This document shows positions 8,916 through 18,604 of a DNA stretch of 64,000 nt, in pieces. This DNA comes from Tenacibaculum mesophilum (GTDB lineage: Bacteria > Bacteroidota > Bacteroidia > Flavobacteriales > Flavobacteriaceae): contig NZ_CP032544.1 in assembly GCF_003867075.1 (NCBI RefSeq), positions 672,001 to 736,000 of the forward strand, written 5' to 3'. A program made the position numbers and the translations under genes. Below the pieces are notes generated by a model. That model worked only from the letters and a program-made list of their open reading frames with translations, was not told the origin of the DNA and searched no databases. Each line of letters begins with the position of its first letter. Position 1 is the first letter of the stretch.

Positions 8916-9677
8916 ATGAATACTATGAATATTAAAAAATATATCCCTAATTTATTAACTTTAGGAAACCTGTTATGTGGTACTATTGCTACTATTTTTG
9001 CTATAAAAGGTGATTTTTTTGCCACAGCAATTTTGGTAATGCTAGGGATACTTTTTGATTTTTTTGATGGATTTGCCGCTCGTATGTTAAAGGTACAGGG
9101 TGAATTAGGAAAGCAGTTAGATAGTTTAGCAGATATGGTAACGAGTGGGGTAGTACCGGGAATTGTAATGATGCAAATGTTGGTGAATGCTTTAGACATA
9201 GATGCTGTTGGATATTTTGGAGTTGATGAATACGGAGCAACAGGTAGTAACTTACCATATTTAGGATTATTGTTAACACTGGGAGCTGGATATCGTTTAG
9301 CGAAGTTTAATATTGATGAACGTCAATCTGATAGTTTTATAGGTGTGCCGACACCAGCAATGAGTTTATTTGTGATTTCATTGCCATTAATAGCTCAATT
9401 TGATAAAGAATCGTTTTTAATAGGTTTTATTGAAAATCAATATTTTTTGATGTTAATTACAATATTATTTACGTATCTAATGAATGCTGAAATTCCTTTA
9501 TTTTCTCTGAAATTTAAGAACTTTTATTTTAAAGATAATGTGATTAAGTATGTGTTTTTAGCTTTGTCAGTTATATTAATTGTAACGCTAAAAATAGTAG
9601 CAATTCCAATAATTATTCTTTCTTATGTAATACTATCTATAGTAAATAATTCAGACAAAAAGCTTTCTTTAAAATAG
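8916..9677 (+). CDS. pssA: CDP-diacylglycerol-serine O-phosphatidyltransferase
   Basis: The 253-residue integral membrane enzyme has the CDP-alcohol phosphotransferase signature at about residues 48-73: DFFDGFAAR, then GELGKQLDSLAD with the last catalytic Asp. About seven hydrophobic segments follow. It makes phosphatidylserine, the precursor of phosphatidylethanolamine. Two starts are possible, 8916 and 8925 (MNTMNIKK); the first is used here. It is transcribed alone and ends before a bidirectional terminator shared with lptB. Confidence 0.9.
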   Translation: MNTMNIKKYIPNLLTLGNLLCGTIATIFAIKGDFFATAILVMLGILFDFFDGFAARMLKVQGELGKQLDSLADMVTSGVVPGIVMMQMLVNALDIDAVGYFGVDEYGATGSNLPYLGLLLTLGAGYRLAKFNIDERQSDSFIGVPTPAMSLFVISLPLIAQFDKESFLIGFIENQYFLMLITILFTYLMNAEIPLFSLKFKNFYFKDNVIKYVFLALSVILIVTLKIVAIPIIILSYVILSIVNNSDKKLSLK

Positions 9678-9702
9678 AATTAGTTACCCTTTTAAATAAA
9701 AC

Positions 9703-9735
9703 AAAAAAGCACGTTATAAATCAACGTGCTTTTTT
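9703..9735. terminator. Bidirectional rho-independent terminator
   Basis: A 13-bp stem (AAAAAAGCACGTT with AACGTGCTTTTTT, seven-base loop) lies between the convergent pssA and lptB genes and has A/T runs on both sides. Confidence 0.88.
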
Positions 9736-9751
9736 GTTTTTGAAAGTTGTT

Positions 9752-10951
9752 TTAGGTGTCTTTTTGAGTTTTAAAAATATTACTTATAAAATGGTAATTG
9801 TCTAAAGATATTTTATCTTCAACAAAGACTTTACTTATAAGTTTGTTTTTTGATAACTCTCCTTTTTTATACACATCCCAGCTTTCGTTATTTCTATTGG
9901 TTAATATAATTTTATCAGCGTTTATTTCAAAGTTGCACCAATCATTATAATTAGCTATTTTTTTATAGCCATGATCAGAAACTTTAATGTTTCCTTTCAC
10001 CTCTAAGCCTTTTATATCAATTGAAAGATTACAGAAATCAACAAAGCTCATATTATCGGCAGGTACTACAAGAAATGAATTAACATTTCCTTTTTTTCTA
10101 TATAGTTTAAAACCTTCTTTTAAATTATGAGTGCGGTATGCTTCTGAGAAAGAAGAGAAGATATCTTCTTCTTTTGCGTTTTCAATTATAAAATGATTTT
10201 GTGTTACAGCTTGATTATCAAACTTCTTCTTTTTAAGCTCAAAATCCTTTCCAAGATATACTCTACGAACAGTTTCGTCTTCAGCCAGTTCTTCAGGAGT
10301 TCCTTCTTTTAAAATACCTCCATTATACATTAAGTAAGTTCTATCTGTGATTGCCAATGTTGCTTGTACATCATGATCGGTAATTAAAATACCAATATTT
10401 TTATTTTTCAGCTGTGCTACAATTCCTTGAATATCTTCCACAGCAATAGGATCTACACCAGCAAAAGGCTCATCTAATAAAATGAATTTAGGGTCAGAAG
10501 CTAAACAACGTGCTATTTCTGTTCTACGACGCTCGCCACCAGATAACAAATCACCACGGTTTTTACGTACATGTCCTAAACTAAATTCATCAATTAGTTC
10601 TTCTAAGCGTTGTTTTCTTTCAGCTTTAGTTCTGTCAGTAAATTCAAGAACAGACATAATATTATCTTCCACTGAAAGTTTTCTAAAAACAGAAGCTTCT
10701 TGTGCTAAATAACCAATTCCTTTTTGAGAACGTTTGTACATAGCATCGGTAGTAATTTCTTCATCATCTAAAAAAATATGACCATCATTAGGTTTAATCA
10801 TTCCTACTATCATATAAAAAGAGGTTGTTTTACCAGCTCCGTTAGGACCTAATAATCCAATAATTTCACCTTGCTCAACCTCTAAAGAAATTCCTTTAAC
10901 TACTCTTCTACTACCGTATACCTTTTGTATGTTGTCTGCTCTTAACTTCAT
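9752..10951 (-). CDS. lptB: LPS export ABC ATPase LptB with C-terminal extension
   Basis: Residues 1-245 are a complete LptB: Walker [10 protein letters not shown] at 35-43, Q-loop near 84, signature LSGGE at 136-140, Walker [13 protein letters not shown] at 157-168 and switch His193. LptB drives LptFG to move lipopolysaccharide from the inner membrane to the Lpt bridge. The family normally ends near residue 240-245, here at about [10 protein letters not shown]. This protein continues for another 150 or so residues (246-399) that I do not recognise: a linker, then mixed sequence rich in aromatic and charged residues. There is no internal stop or frame change in the reading frame. It follows the kdsD-tatC cluster on the same strand. 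Confidence 0.9.
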   Translation of the reverse strand: MKLRADNIQKVYGSRRVVKGISLEVEQGEIIGLLGPNGAGKTTSFYMIVGMIKPNDGHIFLDDEEITTDAMYKRSQKGIGYLAQEASVFRKLSVEDNIMSVLEFTDRTKAERKQRLEELIDEFSLGHVRKNRGDLLSGGERRRTEIARCLASDPKFILLDEPFAGVDPIAVEDIQGIVAQLKNKNIGILITDHDVQATLAITDRTYLMYNGGILKEGTPEELAEDETVRRVYLGKDFELKKKKFDNQAVTQNHFIIENAKEEDIFSSFSEAYRTHNLKEGFKLYRKKGNVNSFLVVPADNMSFVDFCNLSIDIKGLEVKGNIKVSDHGYKKIANYNDWCNFEINADKIILTNRNNESWDVYKKGELSKNKLISKVFVEDKISLDNYHFISNIFKTQKDT

Positions 10952-11037
10952 TTATTTTTGTTGAAAATAGAATTGATTAAAGAATAAAAGTAACAAAACT
11001 GTTTCTTAAAAACTTCTTAAATCAATTTATACATAAA

Positions 11038-11385
11038 TTAAGCTTCGTTTTCTAAAGCTTCCCAAAACTCTACAGCTCTTCTTAAATGAGGAATAACAAT
11101 AGTACCGCCTACTAATGTAGCAATGCTCATGGTTTCCATCATTTCCTCTCTTGTTACACCATTTTTATATGCTGTTTCTAAATGGTAAGCAATACAGTCA
11201 TCACAACGTAATACAGCAGAAGCTACTAAGCCTAAAAGTTCTTTTGTTTTTACGGGAAGATGTCCTTCTGTGTATGCGTTAGTATCTAAATTAAAAATAC
11301 GTTTGATTACTTTATTGTCTGAAGCTAAAATCTTTTCGTTCATTTTAGCACGATAGTCGTTAAACTCTTGGATTTTTTGTGACAT
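11038..11385 (-). CDS. Carboxymuconolactone decarboxylase family protein (AhpD-like)
   Basis: The 115-residue protein has the all-alpha AhpD-like fold with a CxxC pair in RCDDCIAYHLE (about residues 58-68) and a His seven residues after the first Cys, the redox arrangement of AhpD/peroxidase-related members. It therefore is more likely a thiol-disulfide protein than a true decarboxylase. Its start overlaps the tatC 3' end by 26 bases, so it is in the tatC operon. Confidence 0.87.
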   Translation of the reverse strand: MSQKIQEFNDYRAKMNEKILASDNKVIKRIFNLDTNAYTEGHLPVKTKELLGLVASAVLRCDDCIAYHLETAYKNGVTREEMMETMSIATLVGGTIVIPHLRRAVEFWEALENEA

Positions 11386-12181
11386 TTTTTTGTTGTTTTT
11401 TTATGACAAATTTTGATACATATATACTCATCTCATATAAGATCATAATAGGAACTGATACTATTATTTGGCTAGCCACATCTGGAGGTGTAATAATTGC
11501 AGATAATACCAACACCACTACTAAGGCGTGCTTACGATATTTTCTTAAAAAATCTGGTGTAATCAATCCTATCTTAGAAAGAAAGAAAATAACTACAGGA
11601 AGTTCAAAAAATATAGCTACGCCTAATAATGTGTTAGTAATAAGACCAATATAGGCTTCTAATTTAAAATTATTTTGTATGGCGTCTGATATTTCAAAAT
11701 TATAAAAGAAGTATACAGACATAGGTAAAATAACATAATAGCTAAACAAAATACCTAGAAAGAATAGAAAAGAAGAAGTAAAAATAAATCCTTTTGATTT
11801 TTTCTTTTCACTTTCGTGTAAACCAGGAGCTATAAATCGCCAAAATTCCCATAAAATATAAGGAAAAGCAACTACAAAACCTAAAATTAGAGAAGACCAA
11901 ATCCCTGTCATTAATTGTTGAGTAGGATTTAAAGCTTGTAGTGTTTGTTTGAATTTTATTGTACAAAAGCTACTGTCAATTCCAATAGAAGAAAATACTT
12001 TACAAAAGAATTGATAGGTTGCAAAATCGGGTTTTAGATGAGCTAAAAGTATCTCGTTAAAAACAAAATTAATGTTTGCAAAAATTACAATTGCAACAAT
12101 AAAAATAGCTACAAAACTTCTTACTAAATGCCATCTTAGCTCTTCAAGATGGTCTAAAAAAGACATTTCTTTTTCTGCCAT
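11360..12181 (-). CDS. tatC: Sec-independent protein translocase subunit TatC
   Basis: The 273-residue protein begins with the TatC hallmark FLDHLEELRWHLVRS (about 8-22), which helps bind twin-arginine signal peptides, and has six membrane segments with the conserved FPYILWEFWRFIAPGL near 105-119. It moves folded proteins across the inner membrane together with TatA. It carries an extra periplasmic loop at about residues 45-85, rich in Phe and Cys. It starts one base after the kdsD stop. tatA is not in the window. Confidence 0.93.
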   Translation of the reverse strand: MAEKEMSFLDHLEELRWHLVRSFVAIFIVAIVIFANINFVFNEILLAHLKPDFATYQFFCKVFSSIGIDSSFCTIKFKQTLQALNPTQQLMTGIWSSLILGFVVAFPYILWEFWRFIAPGLHESEKKKSKGFIFTSSFLFFLGILFSYYVILPMSVYFFYNFEISDAIQNNFKLEAYIGLITNTLLGVAIFFELPVVIFFLSKIGLITPDFLRKYRKHALVVVLVLSAIITPPDVASQIIVSVPIMILYEMSIYVSKFVIKKQQKNVTKNPRV

Positions 12182-12182
12182 C

Positions 12183-13154
12183 TTAAAATATTCCTTCTTT
12201 AATTAAATCGTGTAAGTGAACTACACCTACATAATTGTTATTAATGTCAGTAACTAAAATTTGAGTGATATTATTGTTTTCTAACGTGTCTAGAGCTTCA
12301 ACAGCCATAGCATCTGCATCAATTGTTTTTGGTGATGTACTCATAATATCAGCAGCGGTAAGTTCATCTATCTTTGTCGTTTTACTTAACATTCTACGAA
12401 TATCTCCATCAGTAATGATTCCTGTAATTTTATTATTAGTATCAACAACAGCAGTCACACCTAGACGTTTTTCAGAAATTTCTACAATTACTTGGGTAAC
12501 TTTGTCGATACTTTTCACCTTAGGTAATTCGTTATTTTTAATAAGGTCAGAAACTCTTAAGTATAACCGCTTGCCTAAAGCACCTCCAGGATGATATTTT
12601 GCAAAATCACTACTTGAAAAACCTCTTAATTCTAATAAGCATACAGCTAAAGCATCTCCTAAAACTAACTGAGCTGTTGTGCTAGTTGTTGGAGCTAAGT
12701 TATTAGGACAAGCTTCTTTTTCAACAAAAGAATTTAAAAGGAAGTCAGCATTTTTTCCTAAGAAAGAGTCAGGATTCCCTGTTATAGCGATAATTTTGTT
12801 GTTATAGTTTTTAATTAAAGGTACTAAGACTTTTATCTCAGGAGTATTTCCACTTTTAGAAATACAAATAACTACATCGTTATCCTGTACGTTACCTAAA
12901 TCACCATGTATAGCATCAGCAGCGTGCATAAAAACAGCAGGTGTACCTGTTGAGTTAAAAGTAGCGACCATTTTAGTTGCAATATTGGCACTTTTTCCAA
13001 TACCAGTTACAATAACACGACCTTTTGAATTAAATATAAAATTAACAGCGTCCGTAAACGAGCTATTTAATAAATTTGCTAAATTAGCAATAGCATTACT
13101 TTCTAAAAGGATAGTTTCTTTTGCGGTTGAGAGAATAGCGTTTGCGTCTTTCAA
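12183..13154 (-). CDS. kdsD: KpsF/GutQ-type D-arabinose 5-phosphate isomerase
   Basis: The 323-residue protein combines an N-terminal SIS sugar-isomerase domain (about 30-170, with GIGKS at 51-55 and SKSGNTPE near 98-105) and two C-terminal CBS domains (about 205-320). This is the standard form of arabinose 5-phosphate isomerase, which makes the precursor of Kdo for lipopolysaccharide. Placement at the head of the tatC-lptB cluster fits an LPS role. It is divergent from recQ across 146 bases. Confidence 0.92.
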   Translation of the reverse strand: MKDANAILSTAKETILLESNAIANLANLLNSSFTDAVNFIFNSKGRVIVTGIGKSANIATKMVATFNSTGTPAVFMHAADAIHGDLGNVQDNDVVICISKSGNTPEIKVLVPLIKNYNNKIIAITGNPDSFLGKNADFLLNSFVEKEACPNNLAPTTSTTAQLVLGDALAVCLLELRGFSSSDFAKYHPGGALGKRLYLRVSDLIKNNELPKVKSIDKVTQVIVEISEKRLGVTAVVDTNNKITGIITDGDIRRMLSKTTKIDELTAADIMSTSPKTIDADAMAVEALDTLENNNITQILVTDINNNYVGVVHLHDLIKEGIF

Positions 13155-13300
13155 GTTAAAAAAGTTTTAAATATATTTTAAAGTGTAAAAATAGGAATAA
13201 TTTGAGAAGAAAATCTTTTTTAATAAAAAGAAAGTTTACGTTATGTATTGTTGGGAATTTTTGTAAATTAGTTCTCGTTTTTAATTTTTGATATTAGAAG

Positions 13301-15496
13301 ATGAATAAAGAGCAGACGGATTTATATGGATCATTAAAAAAAATCTTCGGATTTAACCAGTTTAAAGGGCTACAAGAAGATGTGGTTAACAGTGTGTTAG
13401 AGAATAAAAACACATTTGTTATTATGCCAACTGGGGGTGGTAAGTCGCTATGTTATCAATTACCTGCCTTAATGAAGGAAGGTACAGCAATTGTGGTATC
13501 GCCATTAATTGCTTTAATGAAAAACCAAGTAGATGCCATTAGGGGTATTTCTGAAAATCATGGAATAGCCCATGTGTTAAATTCTTCGTTGAACAAATCG
13601 GAGATTGCACAAGTAAAATCAGATATTGAATCGGGAATTACCAAGTTATTGTACGTAGCTCCTGAATCTTTAATTAAAGAAGAGTACGCTGAGTTTTTAA
13701 GAAGACAAAAAATATCATTTGTAGCTATTGATGAAGCGCACTGTATATCTGAATGGGGACATGACTTTAGACCTGAGTATAGAAACCTGAGAAATATTAT
13801 TAAACAGATTGATAATGTACCAATTATTGGTTTAACTGCAACTGCAACAGAGAAAGTACAAGAAGACATTCTTAAAACTCTTGGAATGTCAGATGCAAAT
13901 GTGTTTAAAGCATCTTTCAACAGATCAAATTTATTCTACGAAGTTAGACCTAAGACTAAAGATGTAGAAAAGGACATTATTCGCTTTATAAAACAACGAT
14001 TAGGAAAATCAGGTATTATTTACTGTTTGAGTCGTAAAAAAGTGGAAGAAATAGCGCAAATTTTACAAGTTAACGGAATTAATGCTGTTCCTTACCATGC
14101 AGGTTTAGACGCAAAAACACGTGTAAAGCATCAAGACATGTTCTTAATGGAAGATTGTGATGTTGTAGTAGCTACGATTGCTTTTGGTATGGGAATTGAT
14201 AAGCCAGATGTTCGTTTTGTAATACACCACGACATTCCTAAAAGTTTAGAGAGTTATTATCAAGAAACTGGTAGAGCAGGACGTGATGGAGGAGAAGGTT
14301 ATTGTTTAACTTTTTATTCGTACAAGGATATCGAAAAGCTTGAGAAGTTTATGGCGAACAAGCCTGTTGCTGAACAAGAAGTTGGACATGCTCTATTACA
14401 AGAAGTTGTAGGGTATGCTGAAACATCAATGAACAGACGTAAGTATTTACTGCATTATTTTGGAGAAGAATTTGATGAAGTAAATGGAGAAGGCGCTGAT
14501 ATGGATGATAATATGCGAAATCCTAAGAAGAAGCACGAAGCTAAAGATGAAGTAGTAACTTTATTATCTGTTATTAGAGATACTAGTGAAATGTATAAAC
14601 CAAAAGAAATTGTAAACACAATTATTGGTAAAGAAAATGCATTGTTAAAATCTCATAAAACAAACGATCAACCTTTTTTTGGTATTGGTAAAGCTAAAGA
14701 TAATCATTACTGGATGGCTTTAATTCGTCAAGTTCTAGTTGCAGATTTAATCAAGAAAGAAATAGAACAGTATGGAGTTCTAAAATTAACAAAAGAAGGT
14801 AAAGAGTTTATAAAAAATCCATCATCATTTATGATGACAGAAAATCACGTTTATAAAACAGCAGATGATGGTACTATTATAACCAATGAAAAATCAGCAG
14901 GAGGAGTAGATGATAAATTGGTAGTAATGCTAAAAGATTTAAGAAAGAAAGTAGGAAAACGTTTAGGAGTTCCTCCTTTTGCGGTTTTTCAAGACCCATC
15001 TTTAGATGATATGGCATTAAAATACCCTGTAACATTAGATGAACTTGCAAAGGTTCATGGTGTTGGTGAGGGGAAAGCTAAAAAATATGGTAAAGATTTC
15101 GTTGCGCTTATTTCAAAATATGTGGAAGACAACGATATTATGCGTCCTGATGATTTAATAGTTAAAAGTACTGGAGTTAATTCTGGATTAAAGCTATACA
15201 TCATTCAAAATACTGATAGAAAATTGCCTTTAGAAGATATTGCTAAGTCTAAAGGTTTAGAAATGTCTGAATTAATAAAGGAGATGGAAGCTATTGTGTT
15301 TTCGGGAACTAAACTTAATATTGATTATGCAGTAGATGACTTACTTGATGAGGATCAGCAGGAAGAAATTCATGATTATTTTATGGAAGCTGAGACAGAT
15401 AAAATTCAAGAAGCCTTGGATGAGTTTGATGGAGATTATGATGATGATGAATTACGATTAATGCGTATTAAATTTACCAGTGAAATAGCTAACTAA
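13301..15496 (+). CDS. recQ: ATP-dependent DNA helicase RecQ
   Basis: The 731-residue protein has the SF2 helicase core with Walker A MPTGGGKS at 42-49, DEAH near 143, SAT-like TATAT near 174, and motif VI QETGRAGRDG near 323-332. An RQC zinc/winged-helix region and an HRDC domain (about 545-625) follow. The tail after about residue 640 is longer than in E. coli RecQ, which is common in Bacteroidota. It unwinds DNA in recombination and fork repair. Two small genes follow at short spacing. Confidence 0.95.
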   Translation: MNKEQTDLYGSLKKIFGFNQFKGLQEDVVNSVLENKNTFVIMPTGGGKSLCYQLPALMKEGTAIVVSPLIALMKNQVDAIRGISENHGIAHVLNSSLNKSEIAQVKSDIESGITKLLYVAPESLIKEEYAEFLRRQKISFVAIDEAHCISEWGHDFRPEYRNLRNIIKQIDNVPIIGLTATATEKVQEDILKTLGMSDANVFKASFNRSNLFYEVRPKTKDVEKDIIRFIKQRLGKSGIIYCLSRKKVEEIAQILQVNGINAVPYHAGLDAKTRVKHQDMFLMEDCDVVVATIAFGMGIDKPDVRFVIHHDIPKSLESYYQETGRAGRDGGEGYCLTFYSYKDIEKLEKFMANKPVAEQEVGHALLQEVVGYAETSMNRRKYLLHYFGEEFDEVNGEGADMDDNMRNPKKKHEAKDEVVTLLSVIRDTSEMYKPKEIVNTIIGKENALLKSHKTNDQPFFGIGKAKDNHYWMALIRQVLVADLIKKEIEQYGVLKLTKEGKEFIKNPSSFMMTENHVYKTADDGTIITNEKSAGGVDDKLVVMLKDLRKKVGKRLGVPPFAVFQDPSLDDMALKYPVTLDELAKVHGVGEGKAKKYGKDFVALISKYVEDNDIMRPDDLIVKSTGVNSGLKLYIIQNTDRKLPLEDIAKSKGLEMSELIKEMEAIVFSGTKLNIDYAVDDLLDEDQQEEIHDYFMEAETDKIQEALDEFDGDYDDDELRLMRIKFTSEIAN

Positions 15497-15509
15497 AAAA
15501 CTTAACAAT

Positions 15510-15938
15510 ATGCAAGCAAGTACTTACTTACATTTTAACGGAAACTGCAAAGAAGCAATGACTTTTTATGCGGATGTTTTAGGTGGTGAAATGACAATGT
15601 TGATGCAATTTAAAGATGCTCCAGAAGAAGTTTGTAAAAACATTCCTGAAGAAGCAATGGAATTAACAATGCATTGTACTGTAGAAGCAGGAGGTTTCTC
15701 TATTATGGGGTCTGATTTTTTAAATGAAAAAGAAGCGTTTACAAAAGGAAATAACTTTGCAGTAAGTATAAATACTGAAGACGAAGATGAAGCAGTTGCT
15801 GTTTTTAATGGACTTTCTTCTGATGGGGCTTTTGTTATGATGCCTTTTGAAGAAGCTTTTTGGGGAGGTAAGTTTGGAATGTTAAAAGATAAGTATGGTG
15901 TAAATTGGATGGTATCTTTAGAAGAACAAATAGCGTAA
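15510..15938 (+). CDS. VOC-superfamily protein, PhnB-like
   Basis: The 142-residue protein is a single vicinal-oxygen-chelate/glyoxalase-fold domain of the PhnB (DUF1338-unrelated, COG2764) type: it starts YLHFNGNCKEAMTFYADVLGGE and ends with FGMLKDKYGVNWMV. Catalytic metal ligands are not evident, as in most PhnB-like members, and no substrate can be given. It begins 13 bases after recQ and its TAA overlaps the next ATG (TAATG), so it is coupled to the YdeI-like gene. Confidence 0.85.
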   Translation: MQASTYLHFNGNCKEAMTFYADVLGGEMTMLMQFKDAPEEVCKNIPEEAMELTMHCTVEAGGFSIMGSDFLNEKEAFTKGNNFAVSINTEDEDEAVAVFNGLSSDGAFVMMPFEEAFWGGKFGMLKDKYGVNWMVSLEEQIA

Positions 15939-16531
15939 TGAACCCTAAAGTAACACAATATATATTAGATAAAAATAATTGGACGCAAGAGTTAAATCTC
16001 TTGCGTTCTGTTTTTATGGATCTTCCTGTTGAAGAAACTATTAAATGGGGAGCACCTGTTTATGTGCATAAAGGAAAAAATATAGTAGGATTATCTGCTT
16101 TTAAAAACTATTGTGGATTATGGTTTTTTCAGGGGAGTTTTTTAGTTGATAAAGAAAAAGTATTGGTAAATGTTCAAGAAGGAAAAACACAAGCAATGCG
16201 TCAATGGCGATTTAATGAATTGGGTGAGATTGATACCATACTTATTAAACAATATGTATTAGAAGCTATTAAAAACTCTGAAGAAGGAAGAGAATTAAAA
16301 GCTAAAAAGAATACTAAACCCATAATTATACCTAAAGAATTACAGTTAGAATTGGATAAAAACGATAGGTTAAAGGAAACTTTTAACGAGTTTACTTTGA
16401 GTAAGCAAAGAGAGTTTATCAATTATATTTCTGAAGCAAAAAGAGTAGCGACCAAAGAAAAACGACTTGAAAAAATAATTCCGATGATACTAAACGGTAT
16501 AGGACTGTATGATAAGTATAAAAATTGTTAG
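15938..16531 (+). CDS. YdeI/OmpD-associated family (DUF1801-containing) protein
   Basis: The 197-residue protein has an N-terminal DUF1801/YdhG-like domain (about 1-110, with EETIKWGAPVYVHKGKNIVGLSAFKNYCGLWF in pieces at 30-60) and a C-terminal helical segment ending in the YdeI-type SKQREFINYISEAKRVATKEKRLEK. This pairing is typical of YdeI family proteins of unknown, possibly stress-related, function. The ATG at 15938 was chosen because it overlaps the stop of the VOC gene. The frame's longer form would lie inside that gene. Confidence 0.83.
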   Translation: MNPKVTQYILDKNNWTQELNLLRSVFMDLPVEETIKWGAPVYVHKGKNIVGLSAFKNYCGLWFFQGSFLVDKEKVLVNVQEGKTQAMRQWRFNELGEIDTILIKQYVLEAIKNSEEGRELKAKKNTKPIIIPKELQLELDKNDRLKETFNEFTLSKQREFINYISEAKRVATKEKRLEKIIPMILNGIGLYDKYKNC

Positions 16532-16899
16532 TTAATTGTAATCTTATCAATTGTAGCAGTTGAGTCACAACGTATAACATATAAGTCAATGTGACTTAAG
16601 CTATCTTTTCCAGTTATAAAGTACTCTGCACAAGGTTTTAAACGAGGTTTGCTTTTTCCAAAATCTACATCTCCATTATTTAAAATAGTAGAAATGGTAG
16701 TAGTATCAATCTTTGAAGTAGCTAATATTTGCTGAGCGTTATCAGAAAACAAACGCTTTTTTATTCTAATAGTCTTTAAAGTACGAGCATCCATTCCATA
16801 ATCGAAAGAAACATCTTTACCTTTCCAAATAAAAAGAACGACTAAACTACCTAAGGCAATCCCTATTAAATAATAACCAACACGTTTTAACCACTGCAT
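16528..16899 (-). CDS. DUF4258-like membrane-anchored protein
   Basis: The 123-residue protein has one N-terminal membrane segment (about 7-25) and a small soluble domain starting FDYGMDARTLKTIRIKKRLF. That arrangement matches short Flavobacteriaceae proteins annotated DUF4258. Function is unknown. It is convergent with the YdeI-like gene and overlaps it by four bases, and lies downstream of ald on the same strand. Confidence 0.65.
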   Translation of the reverse strand: MQWLKRVGYYLIGIALGSLVVLFIWKGKDVSFDYGMDARTLKTIRIKKRLFSDNAQQILATSKIDTTTISTILNNGDVDFGKSKPRLKPCAEYFITGKDSLSHIDLYVIRCDSTATIDKITIN

Positions 16900-16937
16900 A
16901 ATTTAAAAATTGAAGTGCAAAAGTAAGTAAAATTGAA

Positions 16938-18134
16938 CTATAAAATCAATAAATTAATATCTCTATAAGGAAGGTCAAACCAGTCAGCTACAGTTTTATT
17001 AGTTAAGATTCCATGGTAAAAATACATGCCATTACGTAAACTTTTATCAAAGCGAGCCGCATTTTCAAAACCTCCTTCTTCAGCTATTTCTAGGAGGTAA
17101 GGAGTGAAAATATTACTAATAGATACAGAAGCTGTTCTAGAATATCTAGAAGGAATATTAGGCACACAATAATGTATTACCCCATGGTTAGAAAAAGTAG
17201 GTTTACTATGTGTGGTAACTTGAGAAGTTTCAAAACAGCCACCTCTATCAATGCTAACATCAACAATAACAGCACCATCTTTCATTTGTTCAATCATTTC
17301 TTCAGTAACAACCACAGGAGAGCGGTCTTTTCCTCTAATAGCTCCTATAGCTACATCACAGCGCATTAAAGCTTTTTGTAGGGTTTTAGGCTGAATTGTT
17401 GACGTATAAATAGGTGCTTGTACACATGATTGTAAATTGCGAAGTTTTGTTATTGAGTTGTCAAAAACTTTAACTCTTGCACCCAGTCCAATTGCTGTTT
17501 TGGCTGCAAATTCTCCAACAGTTCCTGCACCTAAAATAACTACATCAGTTGGAGGAACTCCTCCTATATTTCCTAGTAATAAACCATTTCCTCCATTAGA
17601 AGCAGTCATAAGCTCAGCTGCAATGTGCATAGAGGCAATTCCGGCAATTTCACTTAGTGATTTTACTATAGGAAATACACCGTGTTCATCTTTAATATAG
17701 TCAAAAGCAATTGCTGTTACTCTTTTTTTAGCAAGAGCTTCAAAGTATTTTTTGTTTTGTGTTTTTAATTGTAGAGCAGAAATTAAAACCGTTTGAGGGT
17801 TTAACATCTGAATTTCTTCTAAAGACGGTGGTTCTACTTTTAGTACAATATTACAAGCAAAAGCTTCTTTGATATCGTAGGATATTTTTGCACCAGCATC
17901 AGAATATTCTTGGTCACTATAATTAGCTCCTTCACCAGCACCAGTTTCAATTACAATTCTATGTCCGTGAGCTACTAATGCAGCAACAGCATCAGGAGAT
18001 AAACTAATTCTTTTTTCTTCAAAATGAGTTTCTTTTGGTAACCCTATAAATAAATCTCCTTTCTGCTTTTTAATTTCAAGCATTTCGGTTTGTGGCATTA
18101 ACTGCTCTTTGGTAAAAGGTGAAATAGAACCCAT
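16938..18134 (-). CDS. ald: Alanine dehydrogenase
   Basis: The 398-residue protein matches NAD-dependent alanine dehydrogenase, which converts L-alanine to pyruvate and ammonia. It has the N-terminal GLPKETHFEEKRISL (about 32-46), the catalytic Lys and His region VLKVEPPS and IAFDYI, the Rossmann GAGTVGEFAA near 201-210, and SIDRGGCFETS near 293-303. It has about 25 extra residues before the usual start, so MLEIKKQKGD (about residue 18) could be the true beginning. It lies seven bases after tsaE in the same direction. Confidence 0.9.
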   Translation of the reverse strand: MGSISPFTKEQLMPQTEMLEIKKQKGDLFIGLPKETHFEEKRISLSPDAVAALVAHGHRIVIETGAGEGANYSDQEYSDAGAKISYDIKEAFACNIVLKVEPPSLEEIQMLNPQTVLISALQLKTQNKKYFEALAKKRVTAIAFDYIKDEHGVFPIVKSLSEIAGIASMHIAAELMTASNGGNGLLLGNIGGVPPTDVVILGAGTVGEFAAKTAIGLGARVKVFDNSITKLRNLQSCVQAPIYTSTIQPKTLQKALMRCDVAIGAIRGKDRSPVVVTEEMIEQMKDGAVIVDVSIDRGGCFETSQVTTHSKPTFSNHGVIHYCVPNIPSRYSRTASVSISNIFTPYLLEIAEEGGFENAARFDKSLRNGMYFYHGILTNKTVADWFDLPYRDINLLIL

Positions 18135-18140
18135 CTAAAT

Positions 18141-18554
18141 TTAGTTAGTTTTTAATTGAATGTTTCGTTGCCCGTTTTCTAGCAAGCTAATTGATATTGA
18201 AACAGTATCTAAAGGTAGTAAATTTTTAACATTTTCAGGCCATTCAACTAAACACCAGTTATTGCTGTATAAATAGTCTTCAACCCCCATATCATAAGCT
18301 TCTTCTTCGTATTCAATACGGTAAAAATCAAAATGATATACTGTTTCGTTTGAGTTTGTTTTATACTCGTTGACCAAAGAAAAAGTAGGAGAATGGGCAA
18401 TGTCTTCTACACCCAAAACTTTACATATTTCTTTAATTAATGTCGTTTTACCAACTCCCATTTCTCCAAAAAAAAGTAATATTTTATGTTGGGAAGTAGC
18501 AATGATTTCTTTAGCTACAGCTGTCAACTCGCTAAGTGAATAATTTCTGTTCAT
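18141..18554 (-). CDS. tsaE: tRNA threonylcarbamoyladenosine ATPase TsaE
   Basis: The 137-residue P-loop protein has Walker A GEMGVGKTTL at about 31-40, the HSPTFSLVNEY switch near 55-65, and LVEWPENV near 103. TsaE works with TsaB and TsaD to make t6A37 on tRNAs that read ANN codons, and in Bacteria it is essential. The ATG at 18554 is preferred over the upstream TTG at 18563 because it begins the conserved MNRNYSLSEL. It lies between porX and ald on one strand. Confidence 0.93.
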   Translation of the reverse strand: MNRNYSLSELTAVAKEIIATSQHKILLFFGEMGVGKTTLIKEICKVLGVEDIAHSPTFSLVNEYKTNSNETVYHFDFYRIEYEEEAYDMGVEDYLYSNNWCLVEWPENVKNLLPLDTVSISISLLENGQRNIQLKTN

Positions 18555-18604
18555 AAGTAGCAAAAATAATGAAGTAATGTTTGTTAATAAAATTTACTTT
18601 TTCA

